A stretch of 64,000 nucleotides of DNA from positions 29,032-93,031 of the forward strand of contig JAIMBT010000017.1 of the NCBI GenBank assembly GCA_023511295.1, written 5' to 3'. This stretch comes from Alicyclobacillus sp. Its GTDB lineage: Bacteria > Bacillota > Bacilli > Alicyclobacillales > Alicyclobacillaceae. The notes under the pieces were generated by a model. That model made no database searches. It was not told the DNA's origin and saw only the letters and a program-made list of their open reading frames with translations. Position numbers and translations under genes: made by a program. Below are positions 24,110-32,833 of the stretch, piece after piece. Position 1 is the first letter of the stretch. Each line of letters starts with the position of its first letter.

Positions 24110-25450
24110 ATGAATCGTCGCATGATGGTGTCCATATCGATTGGCGCGATGCTGTCGGCCGTTCTGGCCGGGTGTGGCGCATCCTCAACGCAAAGCTCCG
24201 GTTCACAGTCGACCGGGAACACAGTCTCGGGATCCAACAAGCCAGTGACCGTCACCTTCTGGTACGGGATTGGCGGACAATTGAGCCAACAAATTCAGCA
24301 GATGGTGCAACAGTTCAACCGTACACATCCTGGGATTCACGTCGTTGCAACGTATCAAGGAAGCTATTCGGGCGGCGGGGCCGAGCAACAGAAGCTACTC
24401 GCGGCGCTAAAAGCGGGCGATCCGCCCGATATTGCGCAAATCGAGGTTCACTCCATGCCACTGTTTTCAAGCGCCGGGAAGCTTGCCGACATCACCTCGT
24501 TGATGAACCAAAGCGCATCGGACAAGCCCACAGACTTCTTGCAAGGGATGCTCGCATCGACCCAATTCCAGGGCCACTACTACGGGCTCCCGTTCAATCG
24601 CAGCGTACCGGTCTTCTATTACAACAAGGCCCTGTTCGCGAGTGCGGGCATTTCATCTCCGCCGGCCACTTGGACGCAGTTGACGCAGGACGCCCGTCAG
24701 CTGACGCACGGCAGCGGGACCAGCAAGGTGTACGGGTTTGAACCGCTGGTAGACTGGTGGCCGTGGGAATACGAAGTGATGTCGAGTGGGGGCACCATTC
24801 TCTCTTCGGATGGACAATCTGCGACATTTGGCCAGCCGAATGCGCTCGGCATTTTGGAAGCGGAATCGAAGCTTGTGCAATCGGGCGACGCGATGGTTGA
24901 GTCCGGGCCGAATTACTGGGATTTGATGATCTCGGACTTTGCGCACGGGAAAGTAGCGATGGACATTGATTCTATCGGCTCAGCTGGCGAGATTGCGTCC
25001 GAAATCAACCACAAGTTCCAGTGGGGTACAGCCATTCTGCCGACCTACCAAGGCCACAAGTTGGCTGTTCCGCCTGGTGGGGGCGACATCGCGATAATGA
25101 GCGGAATTCCAAAGCAACAACAGCAGGCAGCGTGGACGTTCATGGAGTGGTGGACCTCTCCGGCACAGGACGCAACATGGTCCATGGAGACCGGCTACCT
25201 CCCGACGCACACAGCGACGGTGAACCTCGGGAGCTATCAATCGTTTCTGAAGAGCAACCCGCAGTATCAGGTGGCGTTGTCCGAGTTGAAATACCAAGTG
25301 AGCGCGCCGGCGTCGCCAAACTACTTGACGGTGGTGCAGGACGTTCAACAGGGCTTGCAAGCCATCTTTGATGAAGGCAAGCCTGTGACGTCCACCATGC
25401 AACAAGTTGCGGGACAGGTGGACCACGACCTTCAGTCGATGGGAGACTAA
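24110..25450 (+). CDS. ABC transporter substrate-binding lipoprotein, family 1
   Basis: A 446-residue extracellular solute-binding protein. The signal peptide ends in lipobox LAGC, so the mature protein is lipid-anchored outside the membrane, followed by a Ser/Thr/Gly-rich linker. The middle has typical family-1 elements (KLLAALKAGDPPDIAQIEV, GLPFNRSVPVFYYNKALF, EWWTSPAQ). AGAGGGG lies upstream of the ATG at 24110. It supplies the ligand specificity for the two permeases before it, 56 nt upstream. Whether this importer serves the lipid-synthase unit or is only adjacent cannot be decided. Confidence 0.9.
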   Translation: MNRRMMVSISIGAMLSAVLAGCGASSTQSSGSQSTGNTVSGSNKPVTVTFWYGIGGQLSQQIQQMVQQFNRTHPGIHVVATYQGSYSGGGAEQQKLLAALKAGDPPDIAQIEVHSMPLFSSAGKLADITSLMNQSASDKPTDFLQGMLASTQFQGHYYGLPFNRSVPVFYYNKALFASAGISSPPATWTQLTQDARQLTHGSGTSKVYGFEPLVDWWPWEYEVMSSGGTILSSDGQSATFGQPNALGILEAESKLVQSGDAMVESGPNYWDLMISDFAHGKVAMDIDSIGSAGEIASEINHKFQWGTAILPTYQGHKLAVPPGGGDIAIMSGIPKQQQQAAWTFMEWWTSPAQDATWSMETGYLPTHTATVNLGSYQSFLKSNPQYQVALSELKYQVSAPASPNYLTVVQDVQQGLQAIFDEGKPVTSTMQQVAGQVDHDLQSMGD

Positions 25451-25495
25451 GGAACGGTAAACGTCGTTTGAAATACCCCTACGTGCAGCGTTGAG

Positions 25496-25521
25496 AGGGA
25501 GGGGACCGCATGCCCCTCCTT
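25496..25521 (+). terminator. Stem-loop between convergent genes
   Basis: GGAGGGG / CCCCTCC with an 8-nt loop, extendable by two pairs. It lies between the binding-protein gene and the convergent LysR gene. There is no clear T-run on either strand. Confidence 0.4.
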
Positions 25522-25577
25522 CTGTCACGTCACTCCTGTGGTTCCGCAGGCCAAGTGGGCCGGCCATCCTCTCCAGC

Positions 25578-26465
25578 CTACCCAGGATACTCCCACGCGA
25601 ACAGGTACTCGATGAACTGTTCTAGCGCCTTGGTGCGAAATTGGGACACGTTCGTCGCGCAGAAGATGTCCCGGTGAATCGGGTGACCCTGGATGCGCAC
25701 GGCGTGCAGCAGGCGGAAGCGCAGGTCTGTCTGAATGACGAATTTCGAGGCGAGCGCGACGCCCAGCCCCGCCCGAACTGCCTCCTTGATGACCTGCGTA
25801 CTCCCGAACTCCATGACAGAAGCGGGCGTGAAATCGAGCGTACGAAACGCTTGGTCCGTCACGTCGCGGGTGCCCGACCCGGGTTCTCGAAGAATCCACG
25901 TCTCGCCTGCGAGTTCCTCCATCCCGACGGACTCGATACCCGCCAAGCGATGTCCGGGTGGTACGATGACCACCAGTTCGTCGGTCGCCAAGCGCCTCAC
26001 TTCCATCTCCGACGTGTCCACTGTCCCCTCTACAATGCCGACGTCCGCCTGCCGCTCTCGGGCCTGCACCTGGATGCGCTTGGAGTTCATGATGGTGATC
26101 TTCGGCGTGACGCGCGGGTAGCGCTGCTTGAACCCCGCGAGGATGTAGGGGAGCATGTACTCGCCAAAGGTGTAGCTCGATCCGATGGCCAGCCGGCCCA
26201 CGGGCTCGTTGGCGAGATCGTGAATGAGCGTTTGCGCCCGTTCGTATTCGTCCACAATCCGCCTCGCGTGAAAGTAGAGGATCTCGCCCGCTCGGGTCAG
26301 CCGTACGAATTTGTTGGTTCGATCCAGCAACTTGGCCCCGTACTCACGCTCCAGCGCCTCCATCTCGCGGCTGACGGCGGACTGCGTGAGGTGCAGAGAC
26401 TCCGCTGCCCGGGTGAAGCTCTCGTGTTTCACCACGGTCACGAAGGTGTACAGATGCCGGTCCAC
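25578..26465 (-). CDS. LysR-family transcriptional regulator (CysL-like)
   Basis: A 295-residue LysR-type regulator. The N-terminal helix-turn-helix contains ESFTRAAESLHLTQSAVSREM; the ligand-binding part has GSSYTFGEYMLP and the inducer-cleft stretch ELAGETWILREPGSGTR, which resembles the CysL/CbbR branch. The GTG at 26465 follows AGAGGAGGG. It is divergent from the D-cysteine-desulfhydrase-like gene and most likely controls it, with a LysR-type palindrome between them. The CysL resemblance fits a sulfur-amino-acid signal, but that is inference. Confidence 0.88.
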   Translation of the reverse strand: MDRHLYTFVTVVKHESFTRAAESLHLTQSAVSREMEALEREYGAKLLDRTNKFVRLTRAGEILYFHARRIVDEYERAQTLIHDLANEPVGRLAIGSSYTFGEYMLPYILAGFKQRYPRVTPKITIMNSKRIQVQARERQADVGIVEGTVDTSEMEVRRLATDELVVIVPPGHRLAGIESVGMEELAGETWILREPGSGTRDVTDQAFRTLDFTPASVMEFGSTQVIKEAVRAGLGVALASKFVIQTDLRFRLLHAVRIQGHPIHRDIFCATNVSQFRTKALEQFIEYLFAWEYPG

Positions 26466-26485
26466 CGGCGTCGCCCTCCTCTGTC

Positions 26486-26500
26486 ATGAAGGAACATCAT
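26486..26500. promoter_or_regulatory. LysR-type palindrome ATGA-N7-TCAT
   Basis: ATGA (26486-26489) and TCAT (26497-26500) give the T-N11-A arrangement of LysR recognition sites. It lies 20 nt upstream of the LysR start and about 50 nt upstream of the -35 of the divergent gene, a usual autoregulatory position. Confidence 0.45.
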
Positions 26501-26552
26501 GAACAACGCGCATGCACGCGATGACAACCATTCGCTTTACGCATTTCTCTAC

Positions 26553-26581
26553 TTGGCATACACTTCGGTTGAATTGATATG
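26553..26581 (+). promoter_or_regulatory. Candidate promoter of the desulfhydrase-like gene
   Basis: TTGGCA (26553-26558) and GATATG (26576-26581) are separated by 17 nt. The -35 matches at 5 of 6 positions; the -10 is weak, as expected for an activator-dependent promoter. Confidence 0.35.
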
Positions 26582-26615
26582 GTTTCCTTCCGATTGCAAC
26601 GAGGAGGTATACGTG

Positions 26616-27653
26616 ATGAATCTCGCAAAGTTTCCCCGCCGTCGGTACACGCGAGGGGCAACGCCCATCGAAGCCGTACCGCGGTTTTCCGAAGCGGTGG
26701 GCGGGCCGACCATCTACATCAAGCGCGATGATCTCTTGGGTCTCACCTCCGGCGGGAACAAGACGCGCAAGTTGGAGTTTCTGATGGCCGACGCGCTGGC
26801 GCAGGGGGCGGATATCATCATCACCTGTGGTGCGGTCCAATCCAACCACTGCCGACTGACCGCCGCTGCAGCGGTGAAGGAAGGACTCTCCTGCCGGTTG
26901 GTGTTGGAGGAGCGGGTGAAAGACAGCTACGACGAGGATGCAAGTGGAAACAACTTCCTCTTCCGGCTCCTCGGCGTCGAAAGTTTCACCGTCGTTCCGG
27001 GCGGTTCCGACATGATGGCGGAGATGGAGGCGGTGGCCGAGCAGGCCAAGGCCGAGGGGCGGCGCCCGTACATCATTCCGGGGGGCGGATCGAACGAGAT
27101 TGGCACGACCGGATACGTCGCCTGCGCGGAGGAGATTCTGGGGCAGATGTTTGACCTCGGCGTAACCTTCGACTACGTCGTCTGCGCGAGCGGCAGTGGT
27201 GGCACGCACGCCGGCCTCGTCACCGGGTTCTACGGCAACAACAGCGGGATTTCGGTGATTGGCATCGACGTGAGCCGGCCGCGCGACGTCCAGGAGGCCT
27301 TGATTTACGACCTGGCCGAACGGACGGCCGAACACGTGGGCATCCGCGGCGGGCTGCCGCGCGAGACGGTTCGCTGCTTCGACGAGTACGTGGGCCCAGG
27401 CTATTCGCGCCCGACGCCAGAGATGGTGGAAGCGGTCAACCTGATGGCGAAGACAGAAGGGATTTTGCTCGATCCGGTGTACACGGGCAAGGCGATGGCT
27501 GGTCTGATTGGGCTCAGTCGGAGCGGCTTCTTCCGCCGGGAGGACAAGGTGTTGTTCGTGCACACGGGTGGATCGCCCGCGCTGTACGCGTACATGCCGG
27601 TCATTTTGGATGGCCAGACGCCGAAGGTGACGAAGGTCGCGCCCGTGTCGTGA
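26616..27653 (+). CDS. D-cysteine desulfhydrase family PLP enzyme
   Basis: A 345-residue fold-type II PLP protein of the family containing D-cysteine desulfhydrase, ACC deaminase and L-cysteate sulfo-lyase. The PLP lysine lies in SGGNKTRKLEF, followed by GAVQSNHCRLTAAAA and the phosphate-binding loop around ASGSGGTHAG. The ATG at 26616 is 8 nt after AGGAGGT; a GTG at 26613 is an alternative. It would release sulfide (or sulfite from cysteate) plus pyruvate and ammonia. The divergent CysL-like regulator and the racemase 120 nt downstream favour a D- or sulfur-amino-acid substrate; exact substrate is unresolved. Confidence 0.85.
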   Translation: MNLAKFPRRRYTRGATPIEAVPRFSEAVGGPTIYIKRDDLLGLTSGGNKTRKLEFLMADALAQGADIIITCGAVQSNHCRLTAAAAVKEGLSCRLVLEERVKDSYDEDASGNNFLFRLLGVESFTVVPGGSDMMAEMEAVAEQAKAEGRRPYIIPGGGSNEIGTTGYVACAEEILGQMFDLGVTFDYVVCASGSGGTHAGLVTGFYGNNSGISVIGIDVSRPRDVQEALIYDLAERTAEHVGIRGGLPRETVRCFDEYVGPGYSRPTPEMVEAVNLMAKTEGILLDPVYTGKAMAGLIGLSRSGFFRREDKVLFVHTGGSPALYAYMPVILDGQTPKVTKVAPVS

Positions 27654-27773
27654 GGTGAATGAGGGGGCAGAGCACATCGAGCGCGCACGTGTCGTCCGGT
27701 GTATGACAAAGTGGGCGGCGGCCCGGTCTGAAAGGGAACTGGGCGCGCGAACAGCGGCAGGAGGTGGGGGCGG

Positions 27774-28571
27774 ATGAAGACGATTGGCATCATCGGTGGA
27801 CTGGGGCCACTGGCCGGCGCGCACTTCTACAGGCGGCTGGTGGAACGCACGCCGGCGGACAGCGATGAGGAGCACATCCCGGTGGTCCTCGTCTCAGACC
27901 CGACGGTGCCGAGCCGCATCGATCACCTGTCGGGCCGGGGCGAGTCCCCGCTGCCGAAGCTGGTGTCTGTATGCCAGCGGATGGTCCAGGCCGGGGCGGA
28001 TGCCATCGCCCTGCCGTCGACTACGACGAGCATCTATCAGCCGATGCTGGCGGAACAGGTGCCGGTGCCCATCCTCTCGCTGATTGAGGAGGTCGCGGAC
28101 GTGGTGGCTGTGAGCGGCTGCCGGCGCGTCGGGGTGCTCGGCACCACCCCGACGCGGACCTTCGCGGTGTACGAGCAGGCGTTTGCCGCCCGTGGCATCA
28201 CCGCCGTCTACCCGGACGAGGCGTCGCAAGCGGAGGTGATGGCGGTGATTCACGCCGTGAAGGGCGCGAGCGGACGAACGGCAAGTCAGCGCGCGGTCTC
28301 TGGCGTCGGAACGGGCTTGGCGGAGGTAAGGGAGACCGCGAGCGGCACCGACGCGTGGGCGGTCTGGCGCGCGCAGATGGCTGAGGTCGCGTCACGACCG
28401 TGGGCCGTGGATGTGGACGGCCTGCTGCTCGGGTGTACCGAGCTGCCGGTGCTGTTCCCCGATGAGCGCTCGCAAGCGGATCTCGCCGCCCGCTGTGCGG
28501 TGTTCAGCTCGACGGACATCCTCGCCGCGGCGACGGTCCGGTTTGCACTGGGCGACGTGGCGGTGCGGTGA
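27774..28571 (+). CDS. Aspartate/glutamate racemase homologue lacking the first catalytic cysteine
   Basis: A 265-residue protein with the family N terminus GIIGGLGPLAG and the second catalytic cysteine, Cys221, in LLGCTELPVL. The first catalytic motif, normally like ACNTAH, reads LPSTTTS, placing Ser82 where the proton-transferring Cys belongs. E. coli YgeA, an L-specific member, has Thr at this place, so a one-sided or non-racemising activity is possible. An insertion of about 25 residues (near 165-200, Ser/Thr/Ala-rich) also sets it apart from the copy at 5015. AGGAGGTG precedes the ATG. It follows the desulfhydrase-like gene on the same strand. Confidence 0.82.
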   Translation: MKTIGIIGGLGPLAGAHFYRRLVERTPADSDEEHIPVVLVSDPTVPSRIDHLSGRGESPLPKLVSVCQRMVQAGADAIALPSTTTSIYQPMLAEQVPVPILSLIEEVADVVAVSGCRRVGVLGTTPTRTFAVYEQAFAARGITAVYPDEASQAEVMAVIHAVKGASGRTASQRAVSGVGTGLAEVRETASGTDAWAVWRAQMAEVASRPWAVDVDGLLLGCTELPVLFPDERSQADLAARCAVFSSTDILAAATVRFALGDVAVR

Positions 28572-28657
28572 GGTGGAGTAGGATAGGTTTACATGGGAGG
28601 TTGGTCTGACAGTTTGACGAAGGGGGGTTCACTTGGGGGCGCAGTGCAAGATGCTCC

Positions 28658-28686
28658 TTCACCGGCAAAAGACAGAATATTATATT
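28658..28686 (+). promoter_or_regulatory. Candidate promoter of the APC permease gene
   Basis: TTCACC (28658-28663) and TATATT (28681-28686) are 17 nt apart, in an AT-rich patch that stands out from the GC-rich surroundings. Confidence 0.45.
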
Positions 28687-28770
28687 GGTTCATTTGGGAA
28701 TGGTTTTTCCGTAAACTCTCACCACAACCGCGACATGTATGAAATCGTATCACGAAGGGGGTGCCTGACC

Positions 28771-30294
28771 GTGTCGCATCATTCGCTGAATCGAGCACTC
28801 GGATTGTTGTCCGTTGTCGCCTTCGGACTGACAAATGAGATTGCATCCGGCCTGTTTTTCGTATCGACGCAGATTCAACAGAGTTCTCCAGGCGTTGGCA
28901 GTCTCGTACCACTGTTGATGATTGTAGGCGGGATAATCACCTTTCTCACCGTTCTTGCGTATCGGTACTTCTTTGCGTCCGGGTTAGTTGGAGCGGGTGG
29001 TGAATACGTGATTATCTCTCGCTCGTTAAGTCCGGGTGTGGCTTTTGTTGTGACGTTTCTGGCGTGGTTCGGGTTCACTGGTTCGCTCGGAACACTCGCC
29101 TATTCTGCGCCGAAGTTCCTGTCGACGGCCTTCTTGTCCCTTGGCGCGACGGGGGTAGGCAATTTCCTGGCCTCCAACGTCGGCATTCTCATCACCGGGC
29201 TCCTCATTCTATGGGTGTTCTGGGCCATCCATGTGTTCGGCGTGAAACTGGCTGGGACGCTGACGACGATTGCGATGTTTCTCGTGTTCGCGGTGGCATT
29301 GGTGATGATTATCGCAGGTTTTGCCACGAACCACGGTGCATTCGACGCAGCACTCGTACACCGTGCTCATGTAAACTTACAGTCCGTTATCGCGGCCTCT
29401 CCGGTGCGGCACGTCAGCGTACGGGTGGCATTCGCCAGCGCGTTGCCGACTCTGTTCTTTGGTTACCTTGGGCTCTCGACTGCTACGCAGACCGGGGGAG
29501 AGGCCAAAAATGCGGCGAAGTCCCTGGCTCAGGCAGTCCTTATTACGGTCATCCTAGTGACAATTGTGTACACACTCTTCGCCTGGGCCGTCTACCATGC
29601 GGTTCCCTGGCAAGTCATCTCAGGTCTGTCGGCGATGAAGCTTTCGTCATATACGACGTCGTCCGGTTTGCTCCAGTTTGTCATGCCCTCGTGGATGGCT
29701 TCGCTCATCAACCTTTGCGTTGCCTTGATTGTCGCGAAGACGTTCTTGCCAATCTTCTTAGCCCAGTCTCGATGGGTCTACGCATGGGGAGAGGATCATC
29801 TCATTCCCGCCGTGTTCTCCAAAACCCACCGGAAATTTAGGACTCCAGTATTAGCCCTCACCCTGAGTGCACTGTTCGGATCTGCCAGTCTGATGGAGTC
29901 CATCAAATTGGGCTTCGTGTTCGGTGTGAACATCCGTGTCTTGTCCGTGATGCTGGTGTTCTTCTTTATGGGGTTGGGTTTGATCACGTTTCCAACGCAC
30001 GCGCCAAAACTGTACGCCGGCAATACCTCGTCTCTCGCTCGCAAACGCTCTTTGCAAGTGCTCCTGGGTGTCGTTTTGATGATGGTTGCGGTATGGTTCT
30101 CGGTGTCGATTACGCTATCGTCTGTATTGAGTCCACTTTATCTCCAACCTGCCTTTCAGTCGGGCATTGTTGTGGTGATTGCCATCGTCATTTACCAGGT
30201 TTACTTGGCGAAGTTACGCAGTCAGGGCACGTCATCGGAAGCGTACGTTCGGGCCCGCGAGCGGTTTCTCGAACCTCCTGGTGTCGACGGATAG
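28771..30294 (+). CDS. APC-superfamily amino acid permease
   Basis: A 507-residue membrane protein with about twelve hydrophobic segments. The first has the APC-type start FGLTNEIASGLFF, followed by the GGEYVIISRSLSPGVAF stretch that is typical of amino acid/polyamine transporters. The GTG at 28771 is 7 nt after AAGGGGGTG; a longer reading upstream to 28633 would cross the predicted promoter and is unlikely. It probably imports an amino acid used by the enzymes on either side, such as the desulfhydrase-like and racemase-like proteins. The substrate cannot be read from the sequence. Confidence 0.87.
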   Translation: MSHHSLNRALGLLSVVAFGLTNEIASGLFFVSTQIQQSSPGVGSLVPLLMIVGGIITFLTVLAYRYFFASGLVGAGGEYVIISRSLSPGVAFVVTFLAWFGFTGSLGTLAYSAPKFLSTAFLSLGATGVGNFLASNVGILITGLLILWVFWAIHVFGVKLAGTLTTIAMFLVFAVALVMIIAGFATNHGAFDAALVHRAHVNLQSVIAASPVRHVSVRVAFASALPTLFFGYLGLSTATQTGGEAKNAAKSLAQAVLITVILVTIVYTLFAWAVYHAVPWQVISGLSAMKLSSYTTSSGLLQFVMPSWMASLINLCVALIVAKTFLPIFLAQSRWVYAWGEDHLIPAVFSKTHRKFRTPVLALTLSALFGSASLMESIKLGFVFGVNIRVLSVMLVFFFMGLGLITFPTHAPKLYAGNTSSLARKRSLQVLLGVVLMMVAVWFSVSITLSSVLSPLYLQPAFQSGIVVVIAIVIYQVYLAKLRSQGTSSEAYVRARERFLEPPGVDG

Positions 30295-30355
30295 TCATTT
30301 CACCGGAGCTTCGAGCCCTGAGCGGATTGGCCCTCTGTCATCTAGATACCAGATA

Positions 30356-30389
30356 CCCCAGCGCTGAGTTCTGATATCCGGTGCTGGGG
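30356..30389 (+). terminator. Stem-loop after the APC permease gene
   Basis: CCCCAGC (30356-30362) pairs with GCTGGGG (30383-30389) across a 20-nt loop, followed by AATTCTATCTT. It could end the permease transcript, but the T-run is poor. Confidence 0.35.
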
Positions 30390-30503
30390 AATTCTATCTT
30401 GCAGGGAGGCGAAGGAGACCCTCATTCGGTTCACCTGGTGTACCTAGATCCACCCTCCTCGATATGTTCGCCTTGTCATACCCTTTTCATCCGAATTTAT
30501 CTA

Positions 30504-30531
30504 TTGAAATGTTTCTTTCAAGACATATAAT
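30504..30531 (+). promoter_or_regulatory. Strong promoter of the lrp-type gene and peptide importer
   Basis: TTGAAA (30504-30509) and a perfect TATAAT (30526-30531) with a 16-nt spacer, in an AT-rich patch. It puts the transcript start near 30538, upstream of the Lrp-type gene, and implies that the ATG at 30509 is not used. Confidence 0.7.
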
Positions 30532-30592
30532 TGCTCCTATACGAAATTCGCACCATCGTTTACGGTATCCGCAAAGAAGGGAGGGTACAGCC

Positions 30593-31066
30593 GTCGATAC
30601 CCCACCGTTTGGTCTTGATTCACTGGATTTGGCCATCATTGATTGCGTGGCACAAAATGGAAGAATACCGTTTGTGGAAATTGCGAGCCTTGTGAACGTC
30701 TCTGAGGCGACGGTGCGAAATCGAGTTCAGCGACTCACGACGTCCGGAATCCTGACTTTCGTTGGGGTGGTTGACCCGTTTCGGACGGGCCTGTATTCGG
30801 TTGCCTTGATTGCAATCCAAGTAGAAGAAACGATGTTGCACGAAGCGTGTCAAAAATTGTCGCAATTGAAGCAAACCCGATTCGTGGTCGCCTGCGCGGG
30901 ACTTTACAACGTCATGGTGGAAGTCCTTGCCTACACGACGGAGGAATTGATGCATTTTGTGGCGGACGCATTGCCAAGCATACCTGGGATCCGCCAATTT
31001 ACAGTCAGCCAGGAGCTCAAGCTGTACAAGAATGCGTTCAATTACGTAAGGGGGGCGGAATCGTGA
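30593..31066 (+). CDS. Lrp/AsnC-family transcriptional regulator
   Basis: An Lrp/AsnC regulator: N-terminal helix-turn-helix (LDLAIIDCVAQNGRIPFVEIASLVNVS...RVQRL) and a C-terminal ligand-binding RAM domain with GLYNVMVEVLAY. The family's start is normally a few residues before the first helix, but there is no ATG, GTG or TTG there. GAAGGGAGGG at 30576-30585 is followed at 7 nt by GTC (30593), giving 157 residues. A TTG at 30629 lies too far into the fold, and upstream ATGs precede the promoter's start point. GTC initiation or a base error are both possible. The stop overlaps the GTG of the peptide-binding protein (GTGA), so it probably senses an amino acid released from imported peptides. Confidence 0.82.
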   Translation, partial: VDTPPFGLDSLDLAIIDCVAQNGRIPFVEIASLVNVSEATVRNRVQRLTTSGILTFVGVVDPFRTGLYSVALIAIQVEETMLHEACQKLSQLKQTRFVVACAGLYNVMVEVLAYTTEELMHFVADALPSIPGIRQFTVSQELKLYKNAFNYVRGAES

Positions 31067-32685
31067 ACAAGAAACACTGGCTGTCGGTCCTGGCGCTCAC
31101 ATCGGTAGCGGGCCTGCTTTTGGCAGGGTGCGGTGGGGGGGCGAGTGGCTCCAGTAGTAGCGGTGGTGGTGGGGCGAATGCACCTGCCCAGAACGCTGCG
31201 AGCAACTCAACCGCCGCATCCGGAACGTCAAAGCCTGCGGTGAACAGCAACACGTTGGTGATTGCGGATGGACTTGGTGACCCGCAGAGTTGGGACCCGA
31301 TTGCGACGTTTGTCATTGCCTGGGGTGAGATTGCGAACAACATCTTCGATGGCCTCGTGTATCGTGGGCCGGATTTGAAGATTCAGCCCGGACTCGCAAC
31401 GTCCTGGACGTACAAAGATCCAAAGACCCTGGAGTTCACGCTCCGCAAGGGTGTCAAGTTCCAAGACGGCGAGCCGTTCAACGCAGAGGCCGTGAAGTTC
31501 ACGTTCGACCGATTACTGGCGGATAAGAAGAGCCCACAACTCTCCAACTATACTTCCATTCAGTCCGTGCAAGTGGTAGACGACTACCATGTCATCTTCC
31601 ATCTCAAGACGGTGGATCCGGTTCTCATCACGAAGCTCGCTGGTTATGGGGCAATGATTGTTCCGCCTCAGTATATCAAGGAGCACGGCGATTCTTACTT
31701 TGCGAATCATCCCATCGGCACTGGAGCCTATCAGGTGGTCGACTATAAGCCGGGCGAATCGGTGACGCTCAAGGCGAACCCAGACTACTGGCGCGGCGCG
31801 CCGAAAATCCAGAACATCCAAATCAAGTTCGTTCCCGACGCCAACACGCGGATGTCCATGATGCAAGCAGGAACAGTGGATATCGTGGAGGATGTTCCAC
31901 CGGCGCAGGCACAAATGGTGAAGAGCGACCCGAACTTCAACCTTGATGTGGCCGGAAGCCCAACGGTGTCCGAGATCCGCTTTGATACCAGCAAGCCCTA
32001 CATGAACAATGTCGACGTGCGTCAGGCCATCAACTACGCGATCGACAAGAACGCCATCATTCAAAAAGTGCTGAATGGGTACGGGCAGCCGGTGTCGACT
32101 TTCCAGGGTGCGCAGTCGTTCGGCAACGACCCGAACCTGAAACCCTACCCCTACGACCCGCAAAAGGCCGAGCAGCTCCTTCAGAAGGCGGGCGTACCGA
32201 AAGGAACGACGCTGACACTGACGTACGATGGAAGCGATTCGACGTTCAGCGAGGTAGCCCAGGCTGTCCAGGAGGAGTTGCAACAAGTGGGGCTAAACCT
32301 GAAGTTGCAGCCGGAGGACACCAATACCTTCTACAACCAGCTCATCCCTCAGGGCAAGGCGGGGGATATGCACGAATTTGGATGGGGCGGCTGGACGCTC
32401 GACTTCGACAACACGGCTGAATTACTGTACTCGAAGGGTCAGTTCTGGAACCCGGATTTCAGTAATCCACAGATTACAGCCTTGCTGAACCAGGAACGGA
32501 GCACGAATGATCAGTCCGTCCGCCAGCAGGCTTTCTACAAAATGGACCAGCTTTTGCAACAGCTGGCGGTCGAAGTGCCCCTGTACCAACAGGACACGAT
32601 CTGGGCCGTTCGAAACAGCATTCAAGGCTGGGTGACACCGCCCGACGAGCGGATGGACCTTTGGGATTTGTCCTACTCCAATTAA
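31063..32685 (+). CDS. ABC transporter peptide-binding lipoprotein, family 5 (DppA/OppA-like)
   Basis: A 540-residue extracellular solute-binding protein of family 5. The signal peptide ends with lipobox LAGC, then a Gly/Ser-rich linker. Family elements include GLVYRGPDLKIQPGLATSW, FTLRKGVKFQDGEPF and DVRQAINYAIDKNAI. The GTG at 31063 overlaps the Lrp-type stop and has GGGGGGCGG upstream. It works with the two permeases 150 nt downstream to import oligopeptides or a related compound. No ATPase genes are found nearby, unlike typical opp/dpp operons. Confidence 0.92.
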   Translation: MNKKHWLSVLALTSVAGLLLAGCGGGASGSSSSGGGGANAPAQNAASNSTAASGTSKPAVNSNTLVIADGLGDPQSWDPIATFVIAWGEIANNIFDGLVYRGPDLKIQPGLATSWTYKDPKTLEFTLRKGVKFQDGEPFNAEAVKFTFDRLLADKKSPQLSNYTSIQSVQVVDDYHVIFHLKTVDPVLITKLAGYGAMIVPPQYIKEHGDSYFANHPIGTGAYQVVDYKPGESVTLKANPDYWRGAPKIQNIQIKFVPDANTRMSMMQAGTVDIVEDVPPAQAQMVKSDPNFNLDVAGSPTVSEIRFDTSKPYMNNVDVRQAINYAIDKNAIIQKVLNGYGQPVSTFQGAQSFGNDPNLKPYPYDPQKAEQLLQKAGVPKGTTLTLTYDGSDSTFSEVAQAVQEELQQVGLNLKLQPEDTNTFYNQLIPQGKAGDMHEFGWGGWTLDFDNTAELLYSKGQFWNPDFSNPQITALLNQERSTNDQSVRQQAFYKMDQLLQQLAVEVPLYQQDTIWAVRNSIQGWVTPPDERMDLWDLSYSN

Positions 32686-32732
32686 CTTGTGGCGATGCGT
32701 TGCCTGTCGAACGCCTGTGCACTGGTCGAAAT

Positions 32733-32783
32733 TGGGTCGGGCTTCTGCTGGAGCGTGTCTCTCGGCTTTGGAAGTCCGACCCA
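32733..32783 (+). promoter_or_regulatory. Inverted repeat between binding protein and permease genes
   Basis: TGGGTCGG (32733-32740) and CCGACCCA (32776-32783), 8 bp perfect, loop 35 nt. It sits 48 nt after the binding-protein stop, where stem-loops often stabilise the upstream mRNA and lower permease synthesis. Confidence 0.35.
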
Positions 32784-32833
32784 TCCGGCCTTGAACCGCT
32801 CATCAACCGCCCTCGGAGAGGAGGACGCATCAC

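Noticed and set aside
26616..27653. Firm naming as L-cysteate sulfo-lyase linked to the sulfoquinovosidase-like unit
   Set aside because: The family covers several activities that I cannot separate by eye, and the two units are 16 kb apart with unrelated genes between.
30509..30592. ATG at 30509 as start of the Lrp-type gene
   Set aside because: It overlaps the -35 of a near-consensus promoter, so it would lie upstream of the transcript start, and the added residues do not resemble the family.
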